Assembly: GCA_965651325.1 (NCBI GenBank)
Contig: CBFGSB010000019.1
Span: 1 to 26,910 of the forward strand
DNA from: IDS-8 sp965651325
GTDB taxonomy: Bacteria > Pseudomonadota > Gammaproteobacteria > Steroidobacterales > Woeseiaceae
DNA length: 26,910 nucleotides
Reading direction: 5' to 3'
The translations under genes were made by a program, and so were the position numbers. Positions 16,067 to 25,374 of this stretch are shown piece after piece; positions within the stretch are counted from its first letter, which is position 1, and the number at the start of each line of letters is the position of its first letter. Below the pieces are notes generated by a model, which worked only from the letters and a program-made list of their open reading frames with translations, did not search any database and was not told the DNA's origin.

Positions 16067-16257
16067 ATGAGAGCGATTATTGACGACGTTCGCTTTGCCT
16101 ACAGGGCGCTCTGCGCCCAGCCCGGGTTCGTCATCGCCGCCGTGCTGACGCTCGCGCTCGGGATCGGCGCCAATACGGCGATTTTCAGCGTCATCAACGC
16201 GTTCATGCTGGAGCCGTTGCCGTACTCAGCCCGGTCGCGGCGCTGCGGCATGAATGA
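16067..16257 (+). pseudogene. ADOP/MacB-type permease reduced to its two ends by internal deletion
   Basis: Translation from the ATG at 16067 (ribosome site AGAAGGAAG) gives a normal ADOP permease N-terminus: a basic start RFAYRALCAQPGFV, then VLTLALGIGANTAIFSVINA and MLEPLPY, close to the permease at 25375. After about codon 53 similarity stops. From about 16225, in a different frame, the bases read L-S-P-V-A-A-L-R-H-E-stop, ending 16257; this is the C-terminal tail of this family (compare SPVEALRYE-stop at the end of the 21218 permease, also nearly identical in DNA). About 2.2 kb between the ends is missing, and the join also shifts frame. The original frame runs on through unrelated sequence to a stop at 16334-16336. 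Not functional as a permease; the short peptide may be a relic. Confidence 0.8.
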
Positions 16258-16340
16258 TATGGGACCGACGCCCTGCAACCTGAAACACGCGGCGCGAGAT
16301 CCCGGCACCCGCACGGCGGCACGAACAGGAGGGTAGGGCG

Positions 16341-18761
16341 ATGCATGCGATCTGGCACGAAATCCGGATGACCTTGAGCCAGCTCCGGCACAGCCCCGGA
16401 TTCACGGTGGTAGCTGCCGGCATTCTCGCGCTCGGCCTCGGCGTGACCCTTTACATGTTCACCGTGGTCAAGGGCTACATGCTGACGCCGCTGCCGTACC
16501 CGCAGGCCGAGCGCATCATGCACCTGGAGCGTGCGAACCCGCTGCACGGCTTCGACAGCATGGAGGTCACGCAGCACGACTTCGTCGAATGGCGGGAGGT
16601 GCAGCAGAGCTTCGAGGAGCTGGCAGCCTTCTACGCCGGGACCGTGAACCTGTCCGGCGGCGAGCTGCCGGAGCGCTACGAGGGCGCGTTCATCACACCC
16701 GCGGCCTTCGGCATCCTCGCGCAGGATGCGCACATCGGCCGGACGTTGGTGCCGGGCGACGCGGTTCCGGGCGCTGAGCCTGTGATCGTGCTCGGTTACG
16801 AAGCCTGGCTCAATCGTTACAACGGCGACCCGGCCATTCTCGGGCAGACGGTGCGAGTCAACGGCGTGCCGACCACGGTGGTCGGGGTCATGCCGGAAGG
16901 GTTCGCGTTCCCGCTGGCGCAGGAAGTGTGGGTGCCGCTCGTCGTCGACCTGTCGAAAATCGAGCGCGGCCAGGGCATGACCGTCGAGGTCTTCGGGCGC
17001 CTGAAGCCGGGAGTGACGCTGGAGCAGGCGCGCGCCGAGTTCGTGAATATCGCGGCCGCCCTGGCGGATCGGTACGCGGCCAACGAGAACATCACCGCGG
17101 TCATCAAGCCGTTCCAGCGCGAGTACATCGCCGACGAAGCGCGCACGAGCATCTCCGCCATGTTCTTCGCGGTGCTGCTGGTGCTCCTGATCGCCTGCGC
17201 GAATGTCGCCAACCTGATCCTCGCGCGCACGGCCGCGCGCCAGAAGGACATCGCGCTGCGCGCGGCGCTCGGCGCCAGCCGCTGGCGCATCCTGGTGCAC
17301 GTGCTGACGGAAAGCGTGGTGCTGGCATCGATCGGCGCCGTCGCCGGCTGGTTCCTGGCCCAGGCGGGGATGGACCTGACGGATCGTGCCTTCATTGCGG
17401 CAGGGATCGTGGAGCCTTTCTGGATTTCGTTCGAGCCCGACGGTCGCGTGCTGCTGTTCGCGGCAGCCGTTGCGGTCGTTGCCGGCGTGATCGCGGGGCT
17501 GGCGCCCGCGTTGCGCGCCACGCGCACTGACGTGAACGAGCACCTCAAGGAGGGGGCGAAGGGCAGCGGCGCGTCGGCGTCCAGGCTCAGCCGCGCGCTG
17601 GTCACCGGGGAGATCGCACTCTCCTGCATCCTGCTGGTGAGCTCCGGCCTCATGATCCGTAGCGTGATCAACCTGAACTCGAAGCCCCTTGGCATCGAGC
17701 ACACGGAGGTACTCACCGGGCGTATCGGCCTGCCGGAAGCGAAATACCCGGATGCCGCCTCGCAATACCGCTTCTTCGAGGAGCTGGCCGGTCGGCTGAA
17801 CGGGAACCCGGAGGTGCTGGGAGCCACCGTCGCCTACTCGTACCCCGGAATGGGTGCGTACATGACGCCGTACCGCACGCGCGGCACGGAAGTGCCCGAG
17901 GAAGGGCAGCTTCCGTGGGTCAACTACGCCGGCGTGATGGATAACTACGCGGGCGTTCTCGGGCTCGACCTGCTGCGTGGACGCTGGTTCGACGCACGCG
18001 AACGCGAGGGCAGCGAGCCGGTCGTGATCATCGACCAGCGCTTTGCGGAAGAAGCGTTCCCCGGCAGCGATCCGGTCGGCCAGCAGCTCTTCCTCGGCAA
18101 CCCCGACAGCGAGGATAGCGGCTGGCACACGATCGTCGGTGTCTCGGAAGCGACGACGCTGGACGCCCTGGACGATCCGGAACGGCCGTCGGCGTTCGTG
18201 CCGCTCGTGCATGCGCCGCAGCGCTTCCTCACCGCGGCCGTGCGCGTTCGCGGCGACCCGATGGCGTTCGCGCAGTCCTTGCGCGAGGCCGTGCGCGCGG
18301 TCGACCCCGACATCCCGGTATACTGGGTACGCACGCTCGACGACTGGGTCTGGGCCGGCAACTTCACCTCCCGCATCGTCTCGACGCTGTTCGGCATCTT
18401 CGCCTTCGTGGCGGTCGCGCTGTCGGCTGCCGGCATCTACAGCGTGCTCGCCTACTCGGTGGCGCAGCGCACCCGCGAGATCGGCGTGCGCCGGGCGCTC
18501 GGCGCCCTCGACGGCCGCATCCTCAACATGATCCTCGGGCAGGGCGCCTGGCAGCTCGGCATCGGGCTCACCACGGGGCTTGCCTGCGCGGTCCTGTTCG
18601 CGCGGCTGCTCTCGGCGATGCTCGCCGGTGTGTCGCCCTACGACCCGCCGACCCTGCTCGGCGTGACGGGAATACTGCTGGCCGTCGCGCTGCTGGCGTC
18701 GCTCATACCTGCGTTGCGCGCGATGCGCGTCAACCCGATGGAAGCACTGCGCTATGAGTAA
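16341..18761 (+). CDS. ADOP-family ABC permease (duplicated MacB_PCD/FtsX), permease 1
   Basis: An 806-residue inner membrane protein with two MacB-like halves. First half: transmembrane helix ~20-42 (FTVVAAGILALGLGVTLYMF), periplasmic core ~45-240 with GEAWL-like YEAWLNRYNGDPAILGQ and VVGVMPEGFAFP, then an FtsX domain ~270-400 including LIACANVANLILARTAARQ and ALRAALGASRWRI. Second half: helix at ~425 (GEIALSCILLVSSGLMI), second periplasmic core, and FtsX domain ~685-800 with LAYSVAQRTREIGVRRALGA, ending NPMEALRYE. Length and architecture are those of duplicated orphan permeases best known from Acidobacteria. AGGAGG lies 7 bases before the ATG. Immediately follows the deleted permease remnant, making it the closest intact partner for the ATPase at 15253. 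Substrate unknown. Confidence 0.92.
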   Translation: MHAIWHEIRMTLSQLRHSPGFTVVAAGILALGLGVTLYMFTVVKGYMLTPLPYPQAERIMHLERANPLHGFDSMEVTQHDFVEWREVQQSFEELAAFYAGTVNLSGGELPERYEGAFITPAAFGILAQDAHIGRTLVPGDAVPGAEPVIVLGYEAWLNRYNGDPAILGQTVRVNGVPTTVVGVMPEGFAFPLAQEVWVPLVVDLSKIERGQGMTVEVFGRLKPGVTLEQARAEFVNIAAALADRYAANENITAVIKPFQREYIADEARTSISAMFFAVLLVLLIACANVANLILARTAARQKDIALRAALGASRWRILVHVLTESVVLASIGAVAGWFLAQAGMDLTDRAFIAAGIVEPFWISFEPDGRVLLFAAAVAVVAGVIAGLAPALRATRTDVNEHLKEGAKGSGASASRLSRALVTGEIALSCILLVSSGLMIRSVINLNSKPLGIEHTEVLTGRIGLPEAKYPDAASQYRFFEELAGRLNGNPEVLGATVAYSYPGMGAYMTPYRTRGTEVPEEGQLPWVNYAGVMDNYAGVLGLDLLRGRWFDAREREGSEPVVIIDQRFAEEAFPGSDPVGQQLFLGNPDSEDSGWHTIVGVSEATTLDALDDPERPSAFVPLVHAPQRFLTAAVRVRGDPMAFAQSLREAVRAVDPDIPVYWVRTLDDWVWAGNFTSRIVSTLFGIFAFVAVALSAAGIYSVLAYSVAQRTREIGVRRALGALDGRILNMILGQGAWQLGIGLTTGLACAVLFARLLSAMLAGVSPYDPPTLLGVTGILLAVALLASLIPALRAMRVNPMEALRYE

Positions 18762-18824
18762 ACGACGTCGCTTCGGGGTTCGATCGTCCGGTGCCGTCAG
18801 GCCGCGAATGTGTGGGATGCAGGG

Positions 18825-21218
18825 ATGACATCCGTGTTGATGGAGTTTCGCCAGGCGGCACGCCGGTTGCTCGCGAGTCCCGGCTACAGCACCGGCGTGT
18901 TCCTCACGTTGATGCTTGGCCTCGCATTGAGCGCCGGGATGTACACGGTCCTGAACGGCATCATCCTGAACGCACTGCCTTACCCCGACGCGGGGCGCAT
19001 CGTCGAAGTAACGAACGTCAACGCGCCGCAGAATGAAACCAACGGAGCGTTGACGGCGGCCGAGGCCTACGCGCTGGAGGACGCGAGTGCATTTGCCCAT
19101 GCGGGTTGGTTCGTGTGGGGCGGCGAGACGGTGCTGGACGGGGAGCGTCCGCGCGAGATCGGTACCAATTTCGTCAGCGCCGGCTTTTTCCCCGCCCTCG
19201 GCATGCCGGCGCAGCTGGGCCGATGGCTCAACGCGGGCGACATGGGCCCGGACCCTCGCGCGGCCGTGCTGAGCGACCTCGAGTGGCAAAGGCTGACCGA
19301 CCGCGATCCGGACGTGATCGGCAAGCCACTCAAGCTGGCGAGCGGCACGGTAACCGTCGTCGGTGTCATGCCGCCGGAGTTCGCGTACCCGTCGAGAGGA
19401 GTCGGCATGTGGCGCGCCGTGGACCCGCAGTGGCGCGGCGATCCCGCTGCCTTTTTTAGCTCGCGCTATCTCATGGCTGTTGGCCGGCTGGCGGAAGGTG
19501 TCGATGACCGGGGCGCGGCACTGTCGCTCGACGCGCTGTCCGCGGAGCTCCGGGAAACGTACGGCTTGCCCGACGACGGCTGGCGCATGCGCACCGAGAG
19601 CCTGCTCGAGGTGACAATGGGGGATGTGCAGCCGGTGCTCGCCGGGGTGTTCGTCATTTCGCTGGTGGTGCTCGCTATCGCCTGCGCGAACGTGGGCAGT
19701 TTGCTGGCCGCGCGACTCGCCTCAAGGGAGAACGAGCTCGCTATCCTGCAGGCGTTGGGTGCCACGTCGGGAAGAGTGTGGCGCGGCGTGCTCATGGAGC
19801 TCGGGCTTGCCGCCGCGCTGGCGTGCGCCGCCGCCCTGCTCATGCTGTGGCTGGGGCTGGATGCATTCCGCGCCGCTTCGGCCGGCATCCTGCCCCGTAT
19901 CGAGAACGTCAGGCTCGATCCGGAAGTGTTCGGCTTCGCCGCTTTCCTTGCGCTGCTCTGTCTCCTGCTGGTTGCGGTTCCGTTCGGTGTGAGCCTTCGA
20001 CGGCGCATGGCCGGCAATCTTCGCGTCGGTAGCAAGGACGCAGGCGCCGCGCGGCGCAATGTGCTGCAGGTCCTGCCGATCCTGGGCCTGGCCCTCGCGA
20101 CCTCCGCCTTGATCGCGGGTGCCGCGATCGCCCTGAGCCTCGGCCAGCTGCGCAACGTGGACCCTGGATTCAATGCCCGGGGTCTGTATGCCGTGCAGGT
20201 ATTTCACCAGGGCGGTCCCGACGAATGGCGGCGTTTCGCGGACGCAGTGCTCGCGCGCATGGCGGCGGAGCCGGACGTCGGCGGTGTCGCGCTTACGACG
20301 ATTGCGCCGCTTGCGATGGGGGGTAAATACAGGATCGACGTGCAGGTTCCCGGCCGCGATGATCCCGAGCCCTGGCAAGCGGCGCTGCAGCGTGTGTCAC
20401 CGGGCTACCTCGACGTCCTCGGGCAGCCGCTGGTGCTGGGCCGCGGCCTGCTGCCGACGGACAGCGAAACCGCGTCGAATGTAGCGGTCGTGAGCGAAAC
20501 CTTCGCGCGCCGTGTGTTCGGCAGCAGCAATGCGATCGGCCGTACCGTCGAATTGCCGCTGGAGCGCGGACCGCGCGTGCCGTATCGCATTGTCGGGATC
20601 GCGGCCGACACGCGCAACGCCGCTATCCGGCGGCCGGGCGAGCCGGAGATCCTGGTGCCGTTCGTGCAGGCTCCGTGGGTGGGCATGACGTTCCTGGTGC
20701 GCGCACCGAACGCAGGTGCCGACTTGTTGGGCCGCCTGCAGGACGCCGTCTGGACCGTCGATCCGCAGGAGGCGATCACGCAAGCGACGATGGTGCAGCA
20801 CCATGTCGAGGCCCAGCTCGCGCAAACTGTCTTCTTCACTCGCATGCTCGCAGGCTTTGCGCTCCTTGCGCTTGCGCTGGCCGCGTTTGGCGTCTATTCC
20901 GTGATCGCCTTCCTGCAACGCCGCCGGACGAGAGAGATCGGCGTGCGGCTCGCGCTCGGCGCCGAGCCGCTGAACATGGCACGGCGCGTACTGTTACAAG
21001 GCGCGGTGCTCGCCATGCTCGCCGGAATTGCGGGATCGATTGCGGCTGTCGGAGTTTTACGGCTCCTCGGCAGTCAGCTGTATGGAATCGGCGCCGCGAC
21101 CCCGTCGGTCTATGCCGTCGGCATCGGCGGCGTGCTGCTCACCGCCGTGCTGGCGTCGGTCACGCCGGCGTTGCGCGCCCTGCGGGTGAGCCCGGTGGAG
21201 GCACTGCGCTATGAATGA
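18825..21218 (+). CDS. ADOP-family ABC permease, permease 2 (diverged)
   Basis: A 797-residue duplicated permease. It starts MTSVLMEFRQAARRLLASPGYS, with first helix GVFLTLMLGLALSAGMYTVL, so the A-L-G-I-G-A-N-T-A motif has drifted (LGLALSAGMYTV). Periplasmic core 1 contains VVGVMPPEFAYP. The first FtsX part has IACANVGSLLAARLASRENE and ILQALGATSGRVWR; the second half begins at about residue 400 (ILGLALATSALIAGAAIALS). The C-terminal FtsX domain has FLQRRRTREIGVRLALGAEP and the tail SPVEALRYE. Start choice is uncertain: GTG 18810, ATG 18825 and ATG 18840 are in frame, and 18825 has GGGA eight bases upstream. It follows permease 1 by 63 bases, probably in the same operon, and converges on the DNA ligase gene. 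More divergent than its neighbours, so perhaps functionally specialised. Confidence 0.9.
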   Translation: MTSVLMEFRQAARRLLASPGYSTGVFLTLMLGLALSAGMYTVLNGIILNALPYPDAGRIVEVTNVNAPQNETNGALTAAEAYALEDASAFAHAGWFVWGGETVLDGERPREIGTNFVSAGFFPALGMPAQLGRWLNAGDMGPDPRAAVLSDLEWQRLTDRDPDVIGKPLKLASGTVTVVGVMPPEFAYPSRGVGMWRAVDPQWRGDPAAFFSSRYLMAVGRLAEGVDDRGAALSLDALSAELRETYGLPDDGWRMRTESLLEVTMGDVQPVLAGVFVISLVVLAIACANVGSLLAARLASRENELAILQALGATSGRVWRGVLMELGLAAALACAAALLMLWLGLDAFRAASAGILPRIENVRLDPEVFGFAAFLALLCLLLVAVPFGVSLRRRMAGNLRVGSKDAGAARRNVLQVLPILGLALATSALIAGAAIALSLGQLRNVDPGFNARGLYAVQVFHQGGPDEWRRFADAVLARMAAEPDVGGVALTTIAPLAMGGKYRIDVQVPGRDDPEPWQAALQRVSPGYLDVLGQPLVLGRGLLPTDSETASNVAVVSETFARRVFGSSNAIGRTVELPLERGPRVPYRIVGIAADTRNAAIRRPGEPEILVPFVQAPWVGMTFLVRAPNAGADLLGRLQDAVWTVDPQEAITQATMVQHHVEAQLAQTVFFTRMLAGFALLALALAAFGVYSVIAFLQRRRTREIGVRLALGAEPLNMARRVLLQGAVLAMLAGIAGSIAAVGVLRLLGSQLYGIGAATPSVYAVGIGGVLLTAVLASVTPALRALRVSPVEALRYE

Positions 21219-21267
21219 CGCTGCCGGGCCGAATCGGGCATGCTCCTCCGGCACCGCGTCACGAGCG

Positions 21268-22794
<1,527 letters not shown>

Positions 22795-22807
22795 CGGGTG
22801 TCCCGTG

Positions 22808-22827
22808 ATCGGAGCCGGGCCTCCGAT
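22808..22827. promoter_or_regulatory. Inverted repeat between divergent ligase and permease 3, candidate operator
   Basis: ATCGGAG-N6-CTCCGAT is a perfect 7-base inverted repeat centred in the 65-base region between the ligase start (22794, minus) and permease 3 start (22860, plus). It could bind a dimeric regulator or form a leader hairpin. No regulator is identified. Confidence 0.35.
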
Positions 22828-22859
22828 TATTGCCCCATGACAGCCCAAGGGGGAGGGTA

Positions 22860-25361
22860 ATGGCCAATATCAGGAGTGCATTCCGCCAGGTGGCGAAGCG
22901 CCCGGGGCTCGCCGCGACCATCGTCCTGACGCTCGCCCTCGGCATCGGCGCGAACGCGGCGATGTTCTCGCTGTTCCACCAGCTACTGCTGCAACCGCTG
23001 CCGGTTCCGGAGCCGGACCGCCTCGTGATCCTGAACGCGCCGGGCACGAAGGCAGGCTCCGTATCATGCACTGGCATCGGCGACTGCGGCCAGGTTTTCA
23101 GCTATCCGATGCTCAAGGACCTGGAACGCGAGCAAACGGTGTTCACCGGCGTTGCCGCTCATCGCGCCTTCGACGCGAATATCGCAGTCGAGGGCGCGGA
23201 AGCCGTGTCCGGCGAGGGAATGGTTGTCAACGGCGCCTATTTTTCCGTGCTGCGCCTGGTGCCTGCGCTGGGGCGATTGATCGGGCCGCAGGACGAGCCT
23301 CGTCCCGGCGAGGGGCGGGTGGCCGTGTTGAGCTACGAGTACTGGCAGAACACCTTCGGCGGCGACTCGCAGGTGCTCGGCAGGCTGATCACGATAAACG
23401 GCCAGCGCATGACGGTGATCGGTGTCGCGCCGGAAGGCTTCACAGGGGCGAGCATAGGCAACCGGCCACAGGTTTACGTGCCCATGACCATGCGCTGGCT
23501 CATGGAGCCGTATTACCCCGAGAGCTCCGGGAATCGTCTGGCTTACTGGGCCTACCTTTTCGCCCGGTTGAAGCCCGGTGTGACGGTCGAGCAGGCGGAA
23601 GCGGCAATCAACGGGCCTTATCGCGCCATCATCAACGAGATCGAGGCGCCGCTGAATGACTTCCTGAGCGACGACGACATGGCCAGCTTCCGCGCCAAGT
23701 CGCTCGAGCTGCTGCCCGGTGCCCGCGGCCAGAGCCGCCAGCCGGACGATGCCAGGCTGCCCCTGATGCTGCTGCTCGGCGTGACGACGCTCGTGCTGGT
23801 CATCGCCTGCGTCAACATCGCGAACCTGCTGCTGGCGCGCGGCGCGATGCGCGCCGGTGAAATGGCGTTACGCTCGGCGGTCGGTGCCAGTCGCGGCCGA
23901 ATGGTCGGGCAGCTCATGACAGAAGCGGCGCTGTTGGGCCTGTTTGGCTGCCTCGCCGCCCTGCCGCTGGCGGCGGCAACGCTGGGCCTGATTGCCTGGA
24001 TCATGCCGGCGGAAGCGGCGGAGACCCTGCAAGTCGGCCTGAGCGCGGACGCGGTCCTGTTCGCCGGGGCCGTCTCGTTCGTGACGGTTTTCTTTTTCGG
24101 TCTTTTCCCCGCGCTCGCGGCCACGCGCACTCCGGCCGGCGCGGTGCTGAAGGAGCAGGCGGGCCAGCAATCGGGCGGCCGTGGCATGGCGCGGTTCCGC
24201 CGCTCCCTCGCCACGGTGCAGATTGCATTCTCGCTCGTGTTACTCGTTCTCGCCGGTCTCTTCACGCAAAGCCTCGCCAAGGTCGCGCGCATCGACCTCG
24301 GGCTGAAAGCCGATCCTGTTGCCACGTTCTCGGTGTCTCCGGTGCTGAACGGCTATGCACCGGAGCGTTCCACGGCGTTGTTCCGGCGGATTGGGGAAGA
24401 GCTCTCTGCCCTGCCTGGTGTAGTCAGCGTCGCGTCGTCCATGGTTGGGGTGGTCACGGGCAATAGCTGGGGCGGTAACGTGTCCGTGCAGGGGTACGAG
24501 CCGACGCCGAACTCGGATGACCAGTCACGCTCCAACGCGGTCAGTCCGGGCTTCTTCCGCACGCTGCAGATTCCGCTTCTGTCCGGCCGCGATTTCACGG
24601 ATGCGGACATTGCGGGGCGGCCGCGGGTAGCCATCGTGAACCAGGCCTTTGCCGAAAAATTCGGCCTGGGCATGGAAGCCGTCGGCAAGCGCATGGCGAT
24701 CGGCTCGGGCGGCGAGCTCGACATCGAAATCATCGGGCTCGTCGCCAACGCGAAATACAGCGATGTGAAGGACGAGGTCCCGCCGCAATACTTCCTGTCG
24801 CAGTACCAGGAAGCGGAGCCCGGCTTCACGAACTTCTATGTGCGCAGTCAGTTGCCGCCCGAGGACGTGCTCGCTGCCATGTCCGCGGTGGTTGCCGGGT
24901 TGGACCCGAACCTGCCGGTGGAGGGCCTTGCCACCCTGCCGGACGTCATCGACGACAACCTGTTCCTCGACCGCATGATCAGCATGCTGTCGGCCGGCTT
25001 TGCGTTGGTCGCAACGCTGCTTGCCGCGACCGGCCTGTACGGCGTGCTGGCGTACTCCGTCGCGCAGCGCACGCGCGAGCTCGGCGTGCGGCAGGCACTC
25101 GGCGCCACGCCGGCTCGCCTGCAGGGCATGGTGCTGGGCCAGGTGGGCTGGATGGCAGTTGTCGGCGGTGTGGCCGGCCTCGTTTTCGCGCTCATGCTCG
25201 GCCGCGCGGCCGAAGCGGTGCTGTTCGGGCTTTCCGGATACGACCCGGTGGTGCTGGCCGCGGCGACGGCAGTGCTCGGTGCGGTCGTGCTCGCCGCGAG
25301 CTACCTGCCGGCGCGCAGGGCTTCGAGCGTCGATCCGATGCAGGCGCTGCGCTACGAATAA
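22860..25361 (+). CDS. ADOP-family ABC permease, permease 3
   Basis: An 833-residue duplicated MacB/FtsX permease. The N-terminus MANIRSAFRQVAKRPGLAAT runs into helix VLTLALGIGANAAMFSLFHQ. Periplasmic core 1 (~45-260) carries two cysteines close together (VSCTGIGDCGQVF) not seen in the neighbouring permeases, possibly a disulfide loop. The first FtsX domain has VIACVNIANLLLARGAMRAGE; the second half starts near residue 450 (RFRRSLATVQIAFSLVLLVL). The C-terminal FtsX domain has LAYSVAQRTRELGVRQALGA and the tail DPMQALRYE. A very good GGGAGG ribosome site (22851-22857 region) fixes the ATG at 22860. The ligase gene separates it from permeases 1 and 2, so it needs its own promoter in the 65-base divergent gap. 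Permease 4 starts 13 bases after its stop, probably in one operon. Confidence 0.92.
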   Translation: MANIRSAFRQVAKRPGLAATIVLTLALGIGANAAMFSLFHQLLLQPLPVPEPDRLVILNAPGTKAGSVSCTGIGDCGQVFSYPMLKDLEREQTVFTGVAAHRAFDANIAVEGAEAVSGEGMVVNGAYFSVLRLVPALGRLIGPQDEPRPGEGRVAVLSYEYWQNTFGGDSQVLGRLITINGQRMTVIGVAPEGFTGASIGNRPQVYVPMTMRWLMEPYYPESSGNRLAYWAYLFARLKPGVTVEQAEAAINGPYRAIINEIEAPLNDFLSDDDMASFRAKSLELLPGARGQSRQPDDARLPLMLLLGVTTLVLVIACVNIANLLLARGAMRAGEMALRSAVGASRGRMVGQLMTEAALLGLFGCLAALPLAAATLGLIAWIMPAEAAETLQVGLSADAVLFAGAVSFVTVFFFGLFPALAATRTPAGAVLKEQAGQQSGGRGMARFRRSLATVQIAFSLVLLVLAGLFTQSLAKVARIDLGLKADPVATFSVSPVLNGYAPERSTALFRRIGEELSALPGVVSVASSMVGVVTGNSWGGNVSVQGYEPTPNSDDQSRSNAVSPGFFRTLQIPLLSGRDFTDADIAGRPRVAIVNQAFAEKFGLGMEAVGKRMAIGSGGELDIEIIGLVANAKYSDVKDEVPPQYFLSQYQEAEPGFTNFYVRSQLPPEDVLAAMSAVVAGLDPNLPVEGLATLPDVIDDNLFLDRMISMLSAGFALVATLLAATGLYGVLAYSVAQRTRELGVRQALGATPARLQGMVLGQVGWMAVVGGVAGLVFALMLGRAAEAVLFGLSGYDPVVLAAATAVLGAVVLAASYLPARRASSVDPMQALRYE

Positions 25362-25374
25362 TGAGCAAGACAAT

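Noticed and set aside
16203..19289. A 1028-codon open frame on the minus strand across permeases 1 and 2
   Set aside because: It is antisense to two well-supported permeases, has an Arg/His/Glu-rich low-complexity composition without any domain, and is explained by GC-rich codon bias removing stop codons.
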